A stretch of 14,849 nucleotides of DNA from an uncultured Nitrosomonadales bacterium (lineage in GTDB: Bacteria > Pseudomonadota > Gammaproteobacteria > Burkholderiales > Methylophilaceae), in NCBI GenBank assembly GCA_946481065.1, contig CAMLMA010000034.1, forward strand, positions 1 through 14,849. Reading direction: 5' to 3'. Under the pieces are notes generated by a model. The model did not search any database. It saw only the letters and a program-made list of their open reading frames with translations, and was not told the DNA's origin. The position numbers were made by a program, and so were the translations under genes. Each line of letters opens with the position of its first letter. Positions within the stretch are counted from its first letter, which is position 1. This document shows positions 1 through 7,172 of this stretch, piece after piece.

Positions 1-648
1 CGCCAGCGCGAGCGTCTCGGCTGCGGCTGGGATGCCGCGTAAACCGAGCCGGGCGGCGATCTCGCCATCATGGGCAACGCCGTTTCTGGCCAGGTAGGGT
101 TCTTCCGGCCGCAACCAGACCGTGAACCCGAAGGTGGCCGCGTATTGCATGGCACGCCACAACACCTGAGTGTCGATGATGGCGACATCGGCTTGCGAGA
201 AACCGACACAACCGGCTTCGGTCAATTCGCACATCTCGGTCAGGTGCTGGCCTTCCAACTGACGGGTTAGCGCGCCCAGAGGATAGACATGCGCCATATT
301 GAGTTGTTTGGCCCGATGTTTGAGCATCTCCACCAGGCCCGGCTCATCAAGTACCGGATCGGTGTCTGGCGGGCAGGCGAGGCTGGTGACGCCACCGGCA
401 TTGGCTGCGCGCATCTCGCTTTCCAGCGTCGCCTTGTATTCGAAGCCAGGTTCACGTAAGCGGGCGGATAGGTCGACCAATCCAGGGCAGACGACGAGGC
501 CGCTGGCGTCGATGACCTGGTTGGGGACGAAGCCACTCGGCGACTGGCCGAGGCCGACGATCTTGCCGGCGGCGATATAGAGGTCGCGCTGTTCGTCGAT
601 GCCGTTACTGGGGTCGATCAGCCGGCCGTTCTTGATATGGATCTTCAT
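1..648 (-). CDS. pyrC': Non-catalytic dihydroorotase-like protein PyrC' (PyrX), C-terminus cut by window edge
   Basis: The visible 216 residues are the N-terminal half of an amidohydrolase-fold dihydroorotase. Family landmarks are present: PGLVDL (55-60), LREPGFEYKATLE (from 64), the AGGVTS segment and an LGLRGIPAAAE stretch near the edge. The metal-binding residues are not: the HxH after PGLVDL reads S61-A62-R63, and the later His of the family's HxED motif is P181 (LRPEEP). In Pseudomonas and relatives such a pseudo-dihydroorotase follows pyrB and is a structural partner of aspartate transcarbamoylase; catalysis is done by a separate PyrC. I infer the same here. The ATG lies 2 bases after the pyrB stop, with an AGGGA ribosome-binding site inside the end of pyrB, so the two are probably translationally coupled. 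The frame is open to base 1, so the truncation is only the window edge. Confidence 0.9.
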   Translation of the reverse strand, partial: MKIHIKNGRLIDPSNGIDEQRDLYIAAGKIVGLGQSPSGFVPNQVIDASGLVVCPGLVDLSARLREPGFEYKATLESEMRAANAGGVTSLACPPDTDPVLDEPGLVEMLKHRAKQLNMAHVYPLGALTRQLEGQHLTEMCELTEAGCVGFSQADVAIIDTQVLWRAMQYAATFGFTVWLRPEEPYLARNGVAHDGEIAARLGLRGIPAAAETLALA

Positions 649-650
649 GC

Positions 651-1598
651 TTAATTCCCTGCGAGTATCGACATGACGGCCATGCGGACGGCGATGCCAT
701 AGGTGACTTGCGGCAGGATCACCGACTGACGGCCATCAGCGACTGCCGAGTCGATCTCGACGCCGCGATTCATGGGGCCCGGATGCATGACGATGGCATC
801 CGGCTTCGCCAGTGCCAGCTTTTGCGGCGTCAGGCCGTAGGTCTTGAAATACTCCTGCGCGCTGGGCAGCAGCGCGCCGGTCATGCGTTCGTTCTGCAGG
901 CGCAGCATCATCACCACATCGACGCCGCGCAAACCGGCCTCCATGTCGTGGAACACCTGCACGCCGAGTTTCTCCACATCGTGCGGCAGCAAGGTCTTGG
1001 GCGCGATGACGCGGACTTCCGGCACACCCAGCGTGGTCAGGGCGTGGATCTCTGAGCGGGCGACGCGAGAGTGCAGCACGTCGCCGACGATGGCGACACG
1101 CAGGTTGTGCATCTCGGGCTTGAAGCGACGGATGGTAAAGACGTCGAGCAGACCCTGTGTCGGGTGCGCATGGCGACCATCCCCGGCGTTGATGACATGG
1201 ATGTGCGGTTCGACATGGCGTGCGATCAAATGTGCGGCACCGGATTGCGCGTGGCGCACGACGAACATGTCCGCATGCATCGCCGTGAGATTGTCGACGG
1301 TGTCGAGGATGGTCTCTCCCTTGGACTGCGAAGAGGTGCTGACGTTGAGATTGATGACGTCCGCGGACAGCCGCTTGGCAGCGATCTCGAACGTGGTCCG
1401 GGTGCGTGTGCTGTTCTCGAAGAAGATATTGCAGACCGTCTTGCCGCGTAGCAGTGGGACTTTTTTCACTTCGCGCTCGGCGACGCCGACGAAGGACTCG
1501 GCGGTGTCGAGGATCTGGTTGAGTATGGTTTTGGGCAAGCCCTCGATCGACAGCAGGTGCTTGAGCTTACCGTCTTCGGTCAACTGCGGGTTATGCAT
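651..1598 (-). CDS. pyrB: Aspartate carbamoyltransferase catalytic subunit
   Basis: Transfers the carbamoyl group from carbamoyl phosphate to aspartate, the committed step of pyrimidine synthesis in the cytoplasm. With the chosen start the protein has 315 residues, normal for the family. Visible motifs are STRTRTTFE (63-71, carbamoyl-phosphate binding), the SKGE loop with K93, HPTQ (145-148), [11 protein letters not shown] (172-182), MLRLQNER (231-238) and PGPMNRG (273-279, aspartate side). I chose the ATG at 1598 because the protein then begins MHNPQL, as homologues do, and AAGG lies 9 bases upstream; an in-frame ATG at 1631 would add 11 residues but has no ribosome-binding site. It follows pyrR after a gap and precedes pyrC', the layout of a PyrB-PyrC' complex. 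No regulatory pyrI gene is visible. Confidence 0.96.
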   Translation of the reverse strand: MHNPQLTEDGKLKHLLSIEGLPKTILNQILDTAESFVGVAEREVKKVPLLRGKTVCNIFFENSTRTRTTFEIAAKRLSADVINLNVSTSSQSKGETILDTVDNLTAMHADMFVVRHAQSGAAHLIARHVEPHIHVINAGDGRHAHPTQGLLDVFTIRRFKPEMHNLRVAIVGDVLHSRVARSEIHALTTLGVPEVRVIAPKTLLPHDVEKLGVQVFHDMEAGLRGVDVVMMLRLQNERMTGALLPSAQEYFKTYGLTPQKLALAKPDAIVMHPGPMNRGVEIDSAVADGRQSVILPQVTYGIAVRMAVMSILAGN

Positions 1599-1689
1599 GC
1601 GCAGCCACCTTCGCATCTGGTCCGCATCCATCTTGCGATGGCGTTACGCGCATGGCGCACCGCATCGTTTGATCGTTCGCCTTGCTCAC
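1591..1689 (-). CDS. Possible 32-residue leader ORF upstream of pyrB
   Basis: This small GTG-initiated frame starts 7 bases after a full AAGGAG ribosome-binding site (1702-1697), the strongest near pyrB. It is not in frame with pyrB. It reads [15 protein letters not shown] and on to a TAA at 1593-1591, so its stop overlaps the first codons of pyrB as started at 1598. Ribosomes ending here would be placed on the pyrB start, a layout that suits a coupling or leader peptide. I see no similarity to E. coli pyrL and no clear terminator hairpin with a U-run, so UTP attenuation is not supported. It may be a chance frame; the good ribosome-binding site and the stop-start overlap are the only arguments for it. 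Confidence 0.3.
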   Translation of the reverse strand: MSKANDQTMRCAMRVTPSQDGCGPDAKVAAHA

Positions 1690-1738
1690 TTTACGGCTCC
1701 TTGCGCGTCATGCCATCCCGGCAAATGTCTGTTCATGC

Positions 1739-2260
1739 TCATCCGATACTTTCTTCCAGGGTCAGGTAAAAGCGGCCGTCATCATGGCGCTGCAATTGCA
1801 GGTTCTGTTCCGGCGGCAGGGTCATGTCGTGGGCAGTGATCTGTGGCGTGATCGGCAGTTCGCGGCCGCCGCGGTTGATCAATACGGCCAGCGAGATGCT
1901 CGCTGGCCGCCCGTAATCGAACAGCTCGTTCATGGCGGCGCGGATGGTGCGGCCGGTGTAGAAGACGTCGTCGATCAGCACGATGTGCTTGCCTTCGACA
2001 TCGAACGGGATCTCGGACGGCTTCGGCTCGTGATGCAGACCGCGCTGGTTGAAATCGTCGCGGTAGAACGAGACGTCGAGCTTGCCCTGCGCCAGATCCA
2101 TGCCCAGCGCAGGCAACAGGCGCTCCATGATCCAGACGCCACCGCTGTGGATGCCTACCAGCGCGTTATCGGGCTGGACGATGGATTTGAGTTTCGCGGC
2201 CATGTTGGCGAGCAGGAGCTCCGCGTCGGGCAAGGTCAGGTCACTGGGTTTCATTGGCAT
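1739..2260 (-). CDS. pyrR: Pyrimidine operon regulator / uracil phosphoribosyltransferase-like PyrR
   Basis: A 173-residue type I phosphoribosyltransferase-fold protein. The PRPP-binding loop VLIDDVFYTGRT spans 94-105, and the upstream GIHSGGVWIMERL segment (37-49) and SFYRDD (64-69) match PyrR. In Bacillus PyrR binds pyr mRNA in response to UMP and also has uracil phosphoribosyltransferase activity; in proteobacteria its role is less settled. Its place directly before pyrB-pyrC' points to control of those genes. The start lies inside the end of ruvX (20-base overlap), with a second ATG two codons later and no clear ribosome-binding site for either, so translation may depend on ruvX. I did not see a convincing PyrR-type RNA hairpin in the gap before pyrB. 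Confidence 0.93.
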   Translation of the reverse strand: MPMKPSDLTLPDAELLLANMAAKLKSIVQPDNALVGIHSGGVWIMERLLPALGMDLAQGKLDVSFYRDDFNQRGLHHEPKPSEIPFDVEGKHIVLIDDVFYTGRTIRAAMNELFDYGRPASISLAVLINRGGRELPITPQITAHDMTLPPEQNLQLQRHDDGRFYLTLEESIG

Positions 2261-2747
2261 AGCTGTCGAAATAGGATTGGAGGATATGCTGGGCCGCTAC
2301 CTGGTCCAGCATGACTTTCTGCTTGCGACCCGAAACGCCGGCCTGCTTCAAAGACTGACTGGCTTCGGCCGAGGTCAGCCGCTCGTCGACCAGGGTCACC
2401 GGCAGGCCGAAGCGGCCATTGAGGCGCCGCGCGAACTTGCGGCAGAGCTGGGTCATCGCATGCTCTTCGCCATCCAGATGTGCGGGGAGGCCTACGACCA
2501 ATCTTTGCGGTTGCCATTCCAGGATCAGTTCGCCGATGCGACGGAAGCGCTCATCGTTGGCTTCCGTGGCGATCGTGGTCAGCGGATGCGCGATGCCGAG
2601 CAGGTGTTCGCCGATGGCGACGCCGATGCGACGTTCGCCGAAATCGAAGGCCAGTACATAGCCCTGTGGCTGCAACAGCGCTGGGGTGTTCGGTTGATCG
2701 GGAGCGGAGGCGATGGGGTCGGGGGCGGCAGTCATGCGGTCAGGCAT
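2241..2747 (-). CDS. ruvX: Putative pre-16S rRNA nuclease / Holliday junction resolvase-like YqgF
   Basis: The protein has 168 residues with an RNase H-like fold. The motifs [13 protein letters not shown] (32-44), VVGLP (84-88), [10 protein letters not shown] (120-129) and [14 protein letters not shown] (147-160) are diagnostic of YqgF/RuvX, with likely catalytic acids D35, E122 and D148. The family matures the 5' end of 16S rRNA; an older proposal is Holliday junction cleavage. The first 27 or so residues are a Pro/Ala/Asp-rich extension before the conserved core, so a later start such as the ATG at 2735 is possible. The chosen ATG overlaps the end of algH by 8 bases and the stop overlaps pyrR. 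The algH-ruvX pairing is conserved in many proteobacteria. Confidence 0.94.
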   Translation of the reverse strand: MPDRMTAAPDPIASAPDQPNTPALLQPQGYVLAFDFGERRIGVAIGEHLLGIAHPLTTIATEANDERFRRIGELILEWQPQRLVVGLPAHLDGEEHAMTQLCRKFARRLNGRFGLPVTLVDERLTSAEASQSLKQAGVSGRKQKVMLDQVAAQHILQSYFDSYANETQ

Positions 2748-3300
2748 GGCCGGCCTCCTCTGAGAGTCGTGCGAAATCGAGACCGAGCAGGTTCATGGCG
2801 GCATGCAGCTTGTTCTCGCTCGGCAGGTCGAAGATCACGGTGTCGCTAGCCTGCACCGACAGCCACGCGTTCTGCGCCATTTCCTGCTCAAGCTGGCCGG
2901 CGGACCAGCCTGCATAGCCGAGTGTGATGAGGATCTTGTCCGGCCCCTGGCCCTTGGCCACGGCTTCCAGGATGTCCTTGGAGGTTGTCAGCGCAGTATC
3001 GCCATTGATGGCGATGGTCGAATCCCAATCGCCGGCGGGTTGATGTAGCACGAAACCGCGATCGATCTGGACCGGGCCGCCAAAATGCACGGGGCTGGCA
3101 GCGAGGGGGTTGTCATCGAGGGAAAGGTTGATCTGTTCGAACAGCGCGTCCAGGGTCATGTCGATCGGGCGGTTGATGACCACGCCCATGGCGCCGTCCT
3201 GGTTGTGTTCGCAGATGAAAGTGACCGATTTTGCGAAATACGGGTCGGTCATCGCGGGCATCGCGATGAGGAAGTGGCCGGTAAGATTCACATTTTCCAC
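2740..3300 (-). CDS. algH: YqgE/AlgH family protein
   Basis: A 186-residue protein of the AlgH/YqgE family, recognisable from [18 protein letters not shown] at the N-terminus, [16 protein letters not shown] (30-45), VHFGGPVQ and [11 protein letters not shown] near 130. The molecular function is not firmly known; in Pseudomonas AlgH was linked to alginate regulation, but the family is widespread where no alginate is made. The start is GTG at 3300, giving [10 protein letters not shown] as in homologues; an ATG reading two bases downstream hits a stop at once. No strong ribosome-binding site is visible. It sits 45 bases after ribBA and overlaps ruvX. A GATAAT hexamer in the short gap could be a -10 box, but I cannot pair it with a good -35. 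Confidence 0.93.
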   Translation of the reverse strand: MENVNLTGHFLIAMPAMTDPYFAKSVTFICEHNQDGAMGVVINRPIDMTLDALFEQINLSLDDNPLAASPVHFGGPVQIDRGFVLHQPAGDWDSTIAINGDTALTTSKDILEAVAKGQGPDKILITLGYAGWSAGQLEQEMAQNAWLSVQASDTVIFDLPSENKLHAAMNLLGLDFARLSEEAGHA

Positions 3301-3345
3301 GAGGCGTATTATCTCATTGATATCAGTCGGTTGGCTATCTATTTC

Positions 3346-4455
3346 CTAGGCCTGGCCGGCTTCGAGGTAGCCTGTCACCTCAAGCCCGAACCCGGTCATG
3401 CTCGGCATCTTGCGCGGCGTCGCCATCAGTTTCATCTTGCGAACCCCCAGGTCAAGCAAGATCTGCGATCCGATCCCGTAGTTACGCAGGTCCTGCCTGG
3501 GGCGGATCGGTTCGTCCGCGTGCAGGATGCGCTCGACCAGATCGGCGCCATCCTCGTTGTGATGCAACAGGACCATGACGCCACAAGCCGAACGCTGGAT
3601 CGCCTGCATGGCCTTCAGCATATTCCAGGAATGGCTGTTGCTGGTACTGTCCAGCAGGTCGAATACGGACAGCGGCTCGTGCACCCGCACCAATACCTCC
3701 TGGTCAGCGCTCGGCGTACCCTTGACTAGTGCCAGGCGTGTCTCCTTGGCGATGCGGTCGGCATAAGCGATCAGCTGCATCTGGCCGTACGGCGTCTGCA
3801 CGGTGCGCTCGGCTGCGCGCTGGATCAGGCATTCGTGCTGGCTACGATAGTGGATCAGGTCGGCGATGGTGCCGATCTTCAATTGATGCTGGCTGGCGAA
3901 GGCCATGAGGTCGGGCAGACGCGCCATGCTGCCGTCGTCCTTGAGGATCTCGCAGATCACTGCAGCTGGCTCCAGACCTGCCAGCGAAGCCAGGTCGCAA
4001 CCTGCTTCTGTGTGGCCGGCACGGACCAGCACGCCGCCGTTCTCGGCGACCAGTGGGAACACATGGCCGGGGCTGACGATGTCCTTGGGCGATGCCTGCC
4101 TAGCCACGGCGGCCTGGATGGTGCGGGCGCGATCCGCAGCCGAGATGCCGGTGGTCACGCCTTCGGCGGCTTCGATGGAAATGGTGAAGTTGGTGCCCAT
4201 GCGTGCGCCATTCTTCTGCACCATGGCCGGTAGCCGCAGCTGTTTGCAGCGATCCTCGGTCAGGGTGAGGCAGATCAGCCCGCGCCCATGCTTGGCCATG
4301 AAATTGATGTGGGCCGGGGTCGTGAACTGGGCGCCTAGCACCAGATCGCCTTCATTCTCGCGATCTTCCTCGTCGACCAGGATCACCATGCGGCCGGCGC
4401 GGATCTCCTCAATGATCTCGTTGATCGGGCTGACAAGCGAAGACGTCGGGCTCAT
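3346..4455 (-). CDS. ribBA: 3,4-dihydroxy-2-butanone-4-phosphate synthase with degenerate GTP cyclohydrolase II-like domain (RibBX type)
   Basis: Of 369 residues, about 1-205 form the RibB domain, which makes 3,4-dihydroxy-2-butanone 4-phosphate from ribulose 5-phosphate for riboflavin synthesis. The catalytic acidic loop VDEEDRENEGDL (27-38) and RAGHTEAGCDL (145-155) are intact. Residues about 212-364 align in general shape with GTP cyclohydrolase II (TPYGQM, RVHEP, RNYGIGSQILLDLG), but the zinc-binding CxxxxxxxxxxCxC and the QEGRGIGL segment are missing; the latter reads HHNEDGADL near 299. This is the RibBX variant described in proteobacteria, so GTP cyclohydrolase II activity must come from another gene. 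The ATG shares an ATGA overlap with the ribE stop and has a GGAG site 8 bases upstream. An earlier in-frame ATG at 4482 lies well inside ribE and is less likely. Confidence 0.95.
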   Translation of the reverse strand: MSPTSSLVSPINEIIEEIRAGRMVILVDEEDRENEGDLVLGAQFTTPAHINFMAKHGRGLICLTLTEDRCKQLRLPAMVQKNGARMGTNFTISIEAAEGVTTGISAADRARTIQAAVARQASPKDIVSPGHVFPLVAENGGVLVRAGHTEAGCDLASLAGLEPAAVICEILKDDGSMARLPDLMAFASQHQLKIGTIADLIHYRSQHECLIQRAAERTVQTPYGQMQLIAYADRIAKETRLALVKGTPSADQEVLVRVHEPLSVFDLLDSTSNSHSWNMLKAMQAIQRSACGVMVLLHHNEDGADLVERILHADEPIRPRQDLRNYGIGSQILLDLGVRKMKLMATPRKMPSMTGFGLEVTGYLEAGQA

Positions 4456-5060
4456 GCGCTGTCTCCGCCGTCGCGTTGCCATTCGGCCATGCGCTCGACA
4501 TAGCGGGCGATGAGGTCGATTTCGAGGTTGACGCGACTACCGATCCCCAGGGTTCTGAGCGATGTCATCTCCAGCGTGTGCGGGATGAGATTGACGCTGA
4601 AGGTGTCTTTTTCGACATGATTGACAGTCAGGCTGACACCATCGATGGCGATCGAGCCCTTGACGGCGATGTAACGGGACAACGCGTGCGGCGCCCGAAC
4701 AGCGAGCAGCATGCAGTCGTCCACAGGTTCGAAACGTACGATCTGACCGACGCCATCGACGTGGCCGCTGACAAGGTGGCCGCCAAGGCGATCGGAGAAA
4801 CGCAGCGCTTTCTCCAGATTGACCGGGCGCGGGCTGTCGAGGCCAACCGTGCACGACAAGGTCTCGTGCGAGACATGGGCGTGGAATTCACCCACACCCA
4901 GCTGTGTGGCGGTAAGACAGACGCCGTTGACGGCGATGCTGTCGCCGACCGCGACATCCTCGAGGTCGAGGCCAGCGGTAGCGATGGTGAGCTTGACATC
5001 GGCACCCGCAGGGGCGATGTCCTTGATCTGGCCGACGGCCTGTACGATTCCGGTGAACAT
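4452..5060 (-). CDS. ribE: Riboflavin synthase, alpha subunit
   Basis: A 202-residue protein with the two tandem lumazine-binding halves typical of the homotrimeric enzyme, which dismutates two 6,7-dimethyl-8-ribityllumazine molecules into riboflavin and a pyrimidine. The first half has MFTGIVQAVG (1-10), VNGVCLTA, VSHETL and LRFSDRLGGHLVSGHVDGVG; the second repeats the pattern with IDGVSLTV and NLIPHTLEMTSL. It is also called ribC in enteric bacteria. It is the first gene of the leftward block and overlaps ribBA by 4 bases, so lumazine-using and butanone-phosphate-making steps are co-expressed. No ribosome-binding site precedes the ATG, and an extended -10 motif sits just 6 bases upstream (see the promoter entry). 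No FMN riboswitch fits in the 49-base upstream gap. Confidence 0.96.
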   Translation of the reverse strand: MFTGIVQAVGQIKDIAPAGADVKLTIATAGLDLEDVAVGDSIAVNGVCLTATQLGVGEFHAHVSHETLSCTVGLDSPRPVNLEKALRFSDRLGGHLVSGHVDGVGQIVRFEPVDDCMLLAVRAPHALSRYIAVKGSIAIDGVSLTVNHVEKDTFSVNLIPHTLEMTSLRTLGIGSRVNLEIDLIARYVERMAEWQRDGGDSA

Positions 5061-5066
5061 GCCACA

Positions 5067-5075
5067 ATTTTAACA
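5067..5075 (-). promoter_or_regulatory. Extended -10 motif for ribE
   Basis: On the minus strand TG-T-TAAAAT runs from 5075 to 5067. Only six bases lie between it and the ribE ATG, so a start site 7 bases after the -10 would fall on the A of the ATG, predicting a leaderless message. No matching -35 is seen at the usual distance. This is a motif reading, not proof of a promoter. Confidence 0.45.
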
Positions 5076-5092
5076 GAATGAGGCCGCAACCC

Positions 5093-5101
5093 TGCTAGAA
5101 T
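5093..5101 (+). promoter_or_regulatory. Extended -10 motif for lolC
   Basis: TG-C-TAGAAT ends at 5101, and the lolC ATG begins at 5110 after eight bases, TCGTCGCT, with no Shine-Dalgarno sequence. A start site 7 bases after the -10 would leave a one- or two-base leader. No good -35 is visible. It faces away from the ribE motif in the same 49-base gap. Confidence 0.45.
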
Positions 5102-5109
5102 TCGTCGCT

Positions 5110-6378
5110 ATGTCACGCTCCAGAAACCTGCCATTCGAACTGTTTGTCGGCTTGCGTTATACCCGTGCCAAGCGCCGCAATCACTTCATCTCGTTCATTT
5201 CCATGACCAGCATGATCGGCATCGGCCTCGGCGTTGCCGCGCTGATCGTCGTGCTCTCGGTCATGAACGGGTTTCAGGAGGAGTTGCGCGAACGCATCCT
5301 CGGCGTCGCCTCGCATCTGCAGATCACCGGCGACAATAACGTGCTCAAGGACTGGCAGACGGTGGCGGCCAAGGTCCAGCATGCGCCGCACGTCGAGGGC
5401 ACGGCGCCCTACATCATGGCGCAGGGCATGCTTTCCTACGGGCAGGCGGTGCAAGGCGCATTGGTGCGCGGTATCTTGCCGGACGCTGAGGATCGCGTGG
5501 CGGATATCGGCCAGCACATGAAAGCCGGGCGTCTCGCGGACTTGCGGCCAGGCGAATTCGGCATCGTACTCGGCAACGAGCTGGCGCAATCCCTGGGAGT
5601 CCTGCTCGGCGACAAGGTCGTGCTGATGGCGCCTCAAGGCCAGTTCACGCCGACGGGCGTGGTGCCGCGCATCAAACAGTTCAAGGTAGTGGGTATCTTC
5701 GAGATCGGCATGTATGAATATGACGCAGGCCTCGCGTTGATCCAGATGGACGATGCCGCCAAGCTTTACCGCATGGGCGACAATGTCTCCGGTCTGCGCC
5801 TCAAGCTCGATGACCTGTTCCATGCGCCAGCCATCAGCCAGGCATTGGGCGACCTGATCGGGAAGTCGAGCGAGACTTACTACCTCACCGACTGGACCCA
5901 GCAACACGCCAATTTCTTCCGTGCCGTGCAGATGGAGAAGCGCGTGATGTTCCTCATCCTCGCGCTCATCGTCGCCGTGGCGGCGTTCAATATCGTGTCC
6001 ACGCTCGTCATGGCAGTGACCGACAAGCGCGCCGACATCGCCATCATGCGTACCTTTGGCGCCAGTCCGCGCAGCATCATGCAGATCTTCATCGTGCAGG
6101 GCGCGCTGATCGGTGTCATCGGCACTGTGTTCGGCGCCGTTGCCGGCGTGATCCTTGCGCTCAATATCGAGACTGTCGTGCCTTTCATCGAGCATACCTT
6201 CGGCGTGCAATTCCTGGCCAAGGATGTGTATTACATCAACGACCTGCCATCGCGGCTGGACTGGATGGACGTCACGGTGATCACCACCATGTCGTTCGTG
6301 CTGAGCCTGCTGGCGACGCTATACCCGAGCTGGAAAGCGGCAAAGACCAATCCGGCAGAGGCTTTGCGTTATGAATAG
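5110..6378 (+). CDS. lolC: Lipoprotein-releasing ABC transporter permease LolC/LolE
   Basis: A 422-residue inner-membrane permease that, with the ATPase LolD, pulls mature lipoproteins out of the inner membrane for delivery to the carrier LolA. It begins with the family signature PFELFVGLRYTRAKRRN (8-24), then a first membrane segment about 32-52, a large periplasmic MacB-like domain, and an FtsX-type C-terminus with membrane segments about 279-303, 322-346 and 389-408. It ends NPAEALRYE, typical for LolC/E. Only one permease gene is present beside lolD, so the complex may use this protein as a homodimer rather than a LolC-LolE pair; a lolE elsewhere cannot be excluded. The start is set by the family N-terminus; there is no ribosome-binding site. 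Confidence 0.95.
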   Translation: MSRSRNLPFELFVGLRYTRAKRRNHFISFISMTSMIGIGLGVAALIVVLSVMNGFQEELRERILGVASHLQITGDNNVLKDWQTVAAKVQHAPHVEGTAPYIMAQGMLSYGQAVQGALVRGILPDAEDRVADIGQHMKAGRLADLRPGEFGIVLGNELAQSLGVLLGDKVVLMAPQGQFTPTGVVPRIKQFKVVGIFEIGMYEYDAGLALIQMDDAAKLYRMGDNVSGLRLKLDDLFHAPAISQALGDLIGKSSETYYLTDWTQQHANFFRAVQMEKRVMFLILALIVAVAAFNIVSTLVMAVTDKRADIAIMRTFGASPRSIMQIFIVQGALIGVIGTVFGAVAGVILALNIETVVPFIEHTFGVQFLAKDVYYINDLPSRLDWMDVTVITTMSFVLSLLATLYPSWKAAKTNPAEALRYE

Positions 6379-6490
6379 CAAACTGTCGTGTAGCCGGCCT
6401 GCGGCGTTGTCGGTGAGTTCGTTGCGCACACAGGCACGCTGCTCGCGCAATGGTTACAAGTTGTTCGCCGCGCTTGCCGCTGGAATATAG
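6371..6490 (+). CDS. Possible 39-residue ORF bridging lolC and lolD
   Basis: An ATG inside the last codons of lolC (ATGAATAG, 8-base overlap) opens a frame of 39 residues, beginning [15 protein letters not shown] and ending LFAALAAGI, that stops 4 bases before the lolD ATG. lolD often starts at this kind of overlap with lolC, so this ATG may be the former lolD start separated from the body of the gene by inserted DNA, or the frame may simply carry ribosomes from lolC to lolD. No domain is recognised. The frame lies across the inverted repeats described for 6395-6479. It may not make a functional protein. Confidence 0.25.
   Translation: MNSKLSCSRPAALSVSSLRTQARCSRNGYKLFAALAAGI
6395..6479. repeat. 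Nested inverted repeats in the lolC-lolD spacer
   Basis: Outer arms GCGGCG (6401-6406) and CGCCGC (6466-6471) pair perfectly and are extended, past a small internal loop, by CGGC (6395-6398) with GCCG (6476-6479). Inside lie TTGCGC (6422-6427) and GCGCAA (6445-6450), extended by a G-T and a C-G pair. Together they could fold into one imperfect branched hairpin filling most of the 116-base gap. It might be a dispersed intergenic repeat unit, but no second copy is in this window. Confidence 0.4.
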
Positions 6491-6494
6491 CCTT

Positions 6495-7166
6495 ATGACC
6501 GCCATCATCTCCTGTACCCATTTACAAAAGACCTACACCGGACTCGATGTCGCCGTGCTCAACGGCATCGACCTGACGATCGGCGCCGGCGAGCAAGTCG
6601 CCATCGTCGGCGCTTCCGGTTCTGGCAAGAGCACGTTGCTACATCTTTTGGGCGGACTCGATGACGTGACCGCAGGCCACGTCGAGCTGCTGGGACACGC
6701 GATGGATTCCCTGAGCGAGACCAGGCGCGGCCAGTTGCGCAACGAGGCGCTCGGCTTCGTCTATCAGTTCCATCACCTGTTGCCGGAATTCACGGCCCTC
6801 GAGAATGTCGCGATGCCACTCCTGATCCGCCGCCTGCCGCGTGATGCGGCGCTGGCGTCTGCCGCCGCCGTGCTGCGCAAGGTCGGGTTGGGTCATCGGC
6901 TGGAGCATATGCCGGGAGAGCTCTCTGGAGGCGAGCGCCAGCGCGCAGCCGTGGCGCGGGCGCTGGTGACGCAACCGCGATGTGTGCTTGCCGATGAACC
7001 GACTGGCAATCTCGACCGCCATACCGCTGATGGCGTCTTCGATCTCTTGCTGCAGCTGAACGCCGAGCAGGGCGTCAGCCTCGTCGTCGTCACCCACGAC
7101 CTCCAACTGGCGGCGCGCATGCAACGGCAATACAAGCTCGAGGACGGCAAGCTGCACGCCATCTAG
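6495..7166 (+). CDS. lolD: Lipoprotein-releasing ABC transporter ATP-binding protein LolD
   Basis: A 223-residue cytoplasmic ATPase that drives the LolC-type permease. It shows Walker [10 protein letters not shown] (39-47), the Q-loop in [12 protein letters not shown] (88-99, the LolD-type sequence), the signature LSGGE (143-147), Walker B VLADE (164-168), EPTGNLD and the switch His in THD (H201). The ATG at 6495 gives the usual LolD N-terminus ([10 protein letters not shown]); the in-frame ATG at 6450 would add 15 residues from the repeat-like spacer and is unlikely. Unlike the common lolC-lolD overlap, the genes are 116 bases apart here, and the ribosome-binding site is weak. comEC starts 6 bases after the stop, so the three genes are probably co-transcribed. 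Confidence 0.95.
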   Translation: MTAIISCTHLQKTYTGLDVAVLNGIDLTIGAGEQVAIVGASGSGKSTLLHLLGGLDDVTAGHVELLGHAMDSLSETRRGQLRNEALGFVYQFHHLLPEFTALENVAMPLLIRRLPRDAALASAAAVLRKVGLGHRLEHMPGELSGGERQRAAVARALVTQPRCVLADEPTGNLDRHTADGVFDLLLQLNAEQGVSLVVVTHDLQLAARMQRQYKLEDGKLHAI

Positions 7167-7172
7167 CCGGCG

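Noticed and set aside
1690..1738. Transcription attenuator or PyrR-binding hairpin between pyrR and pyrB
   Set aside because: Only a short TGCC/GGCA stem-loop is visible and no U-run follows, so an intrinsic terminator is not supported.
844..1839. Long plus-strand open frame of 331 codons opposite pyrB and pyrR
   Set aside because: It is antisense to well-supported pyrB, has no recognisable motif and a Ser/Arg/Thr-rich composition typical of the shadow frame of GC-rich genes.
5061..5109. FMN riboswitch upstream of ribE
   Set aside because: The 49-base divergent gap is far too short for the RFN element, and none of its conserved segments is seen.
5113..6210. Minus-strand open frame of 365 codons opposite lolC
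   Set aside because: Its His/Asp/Glu-rich composition mirrors the hydrophobic codons of lolC; there is no domain, no promoter and no sensible ribosome-binding site.
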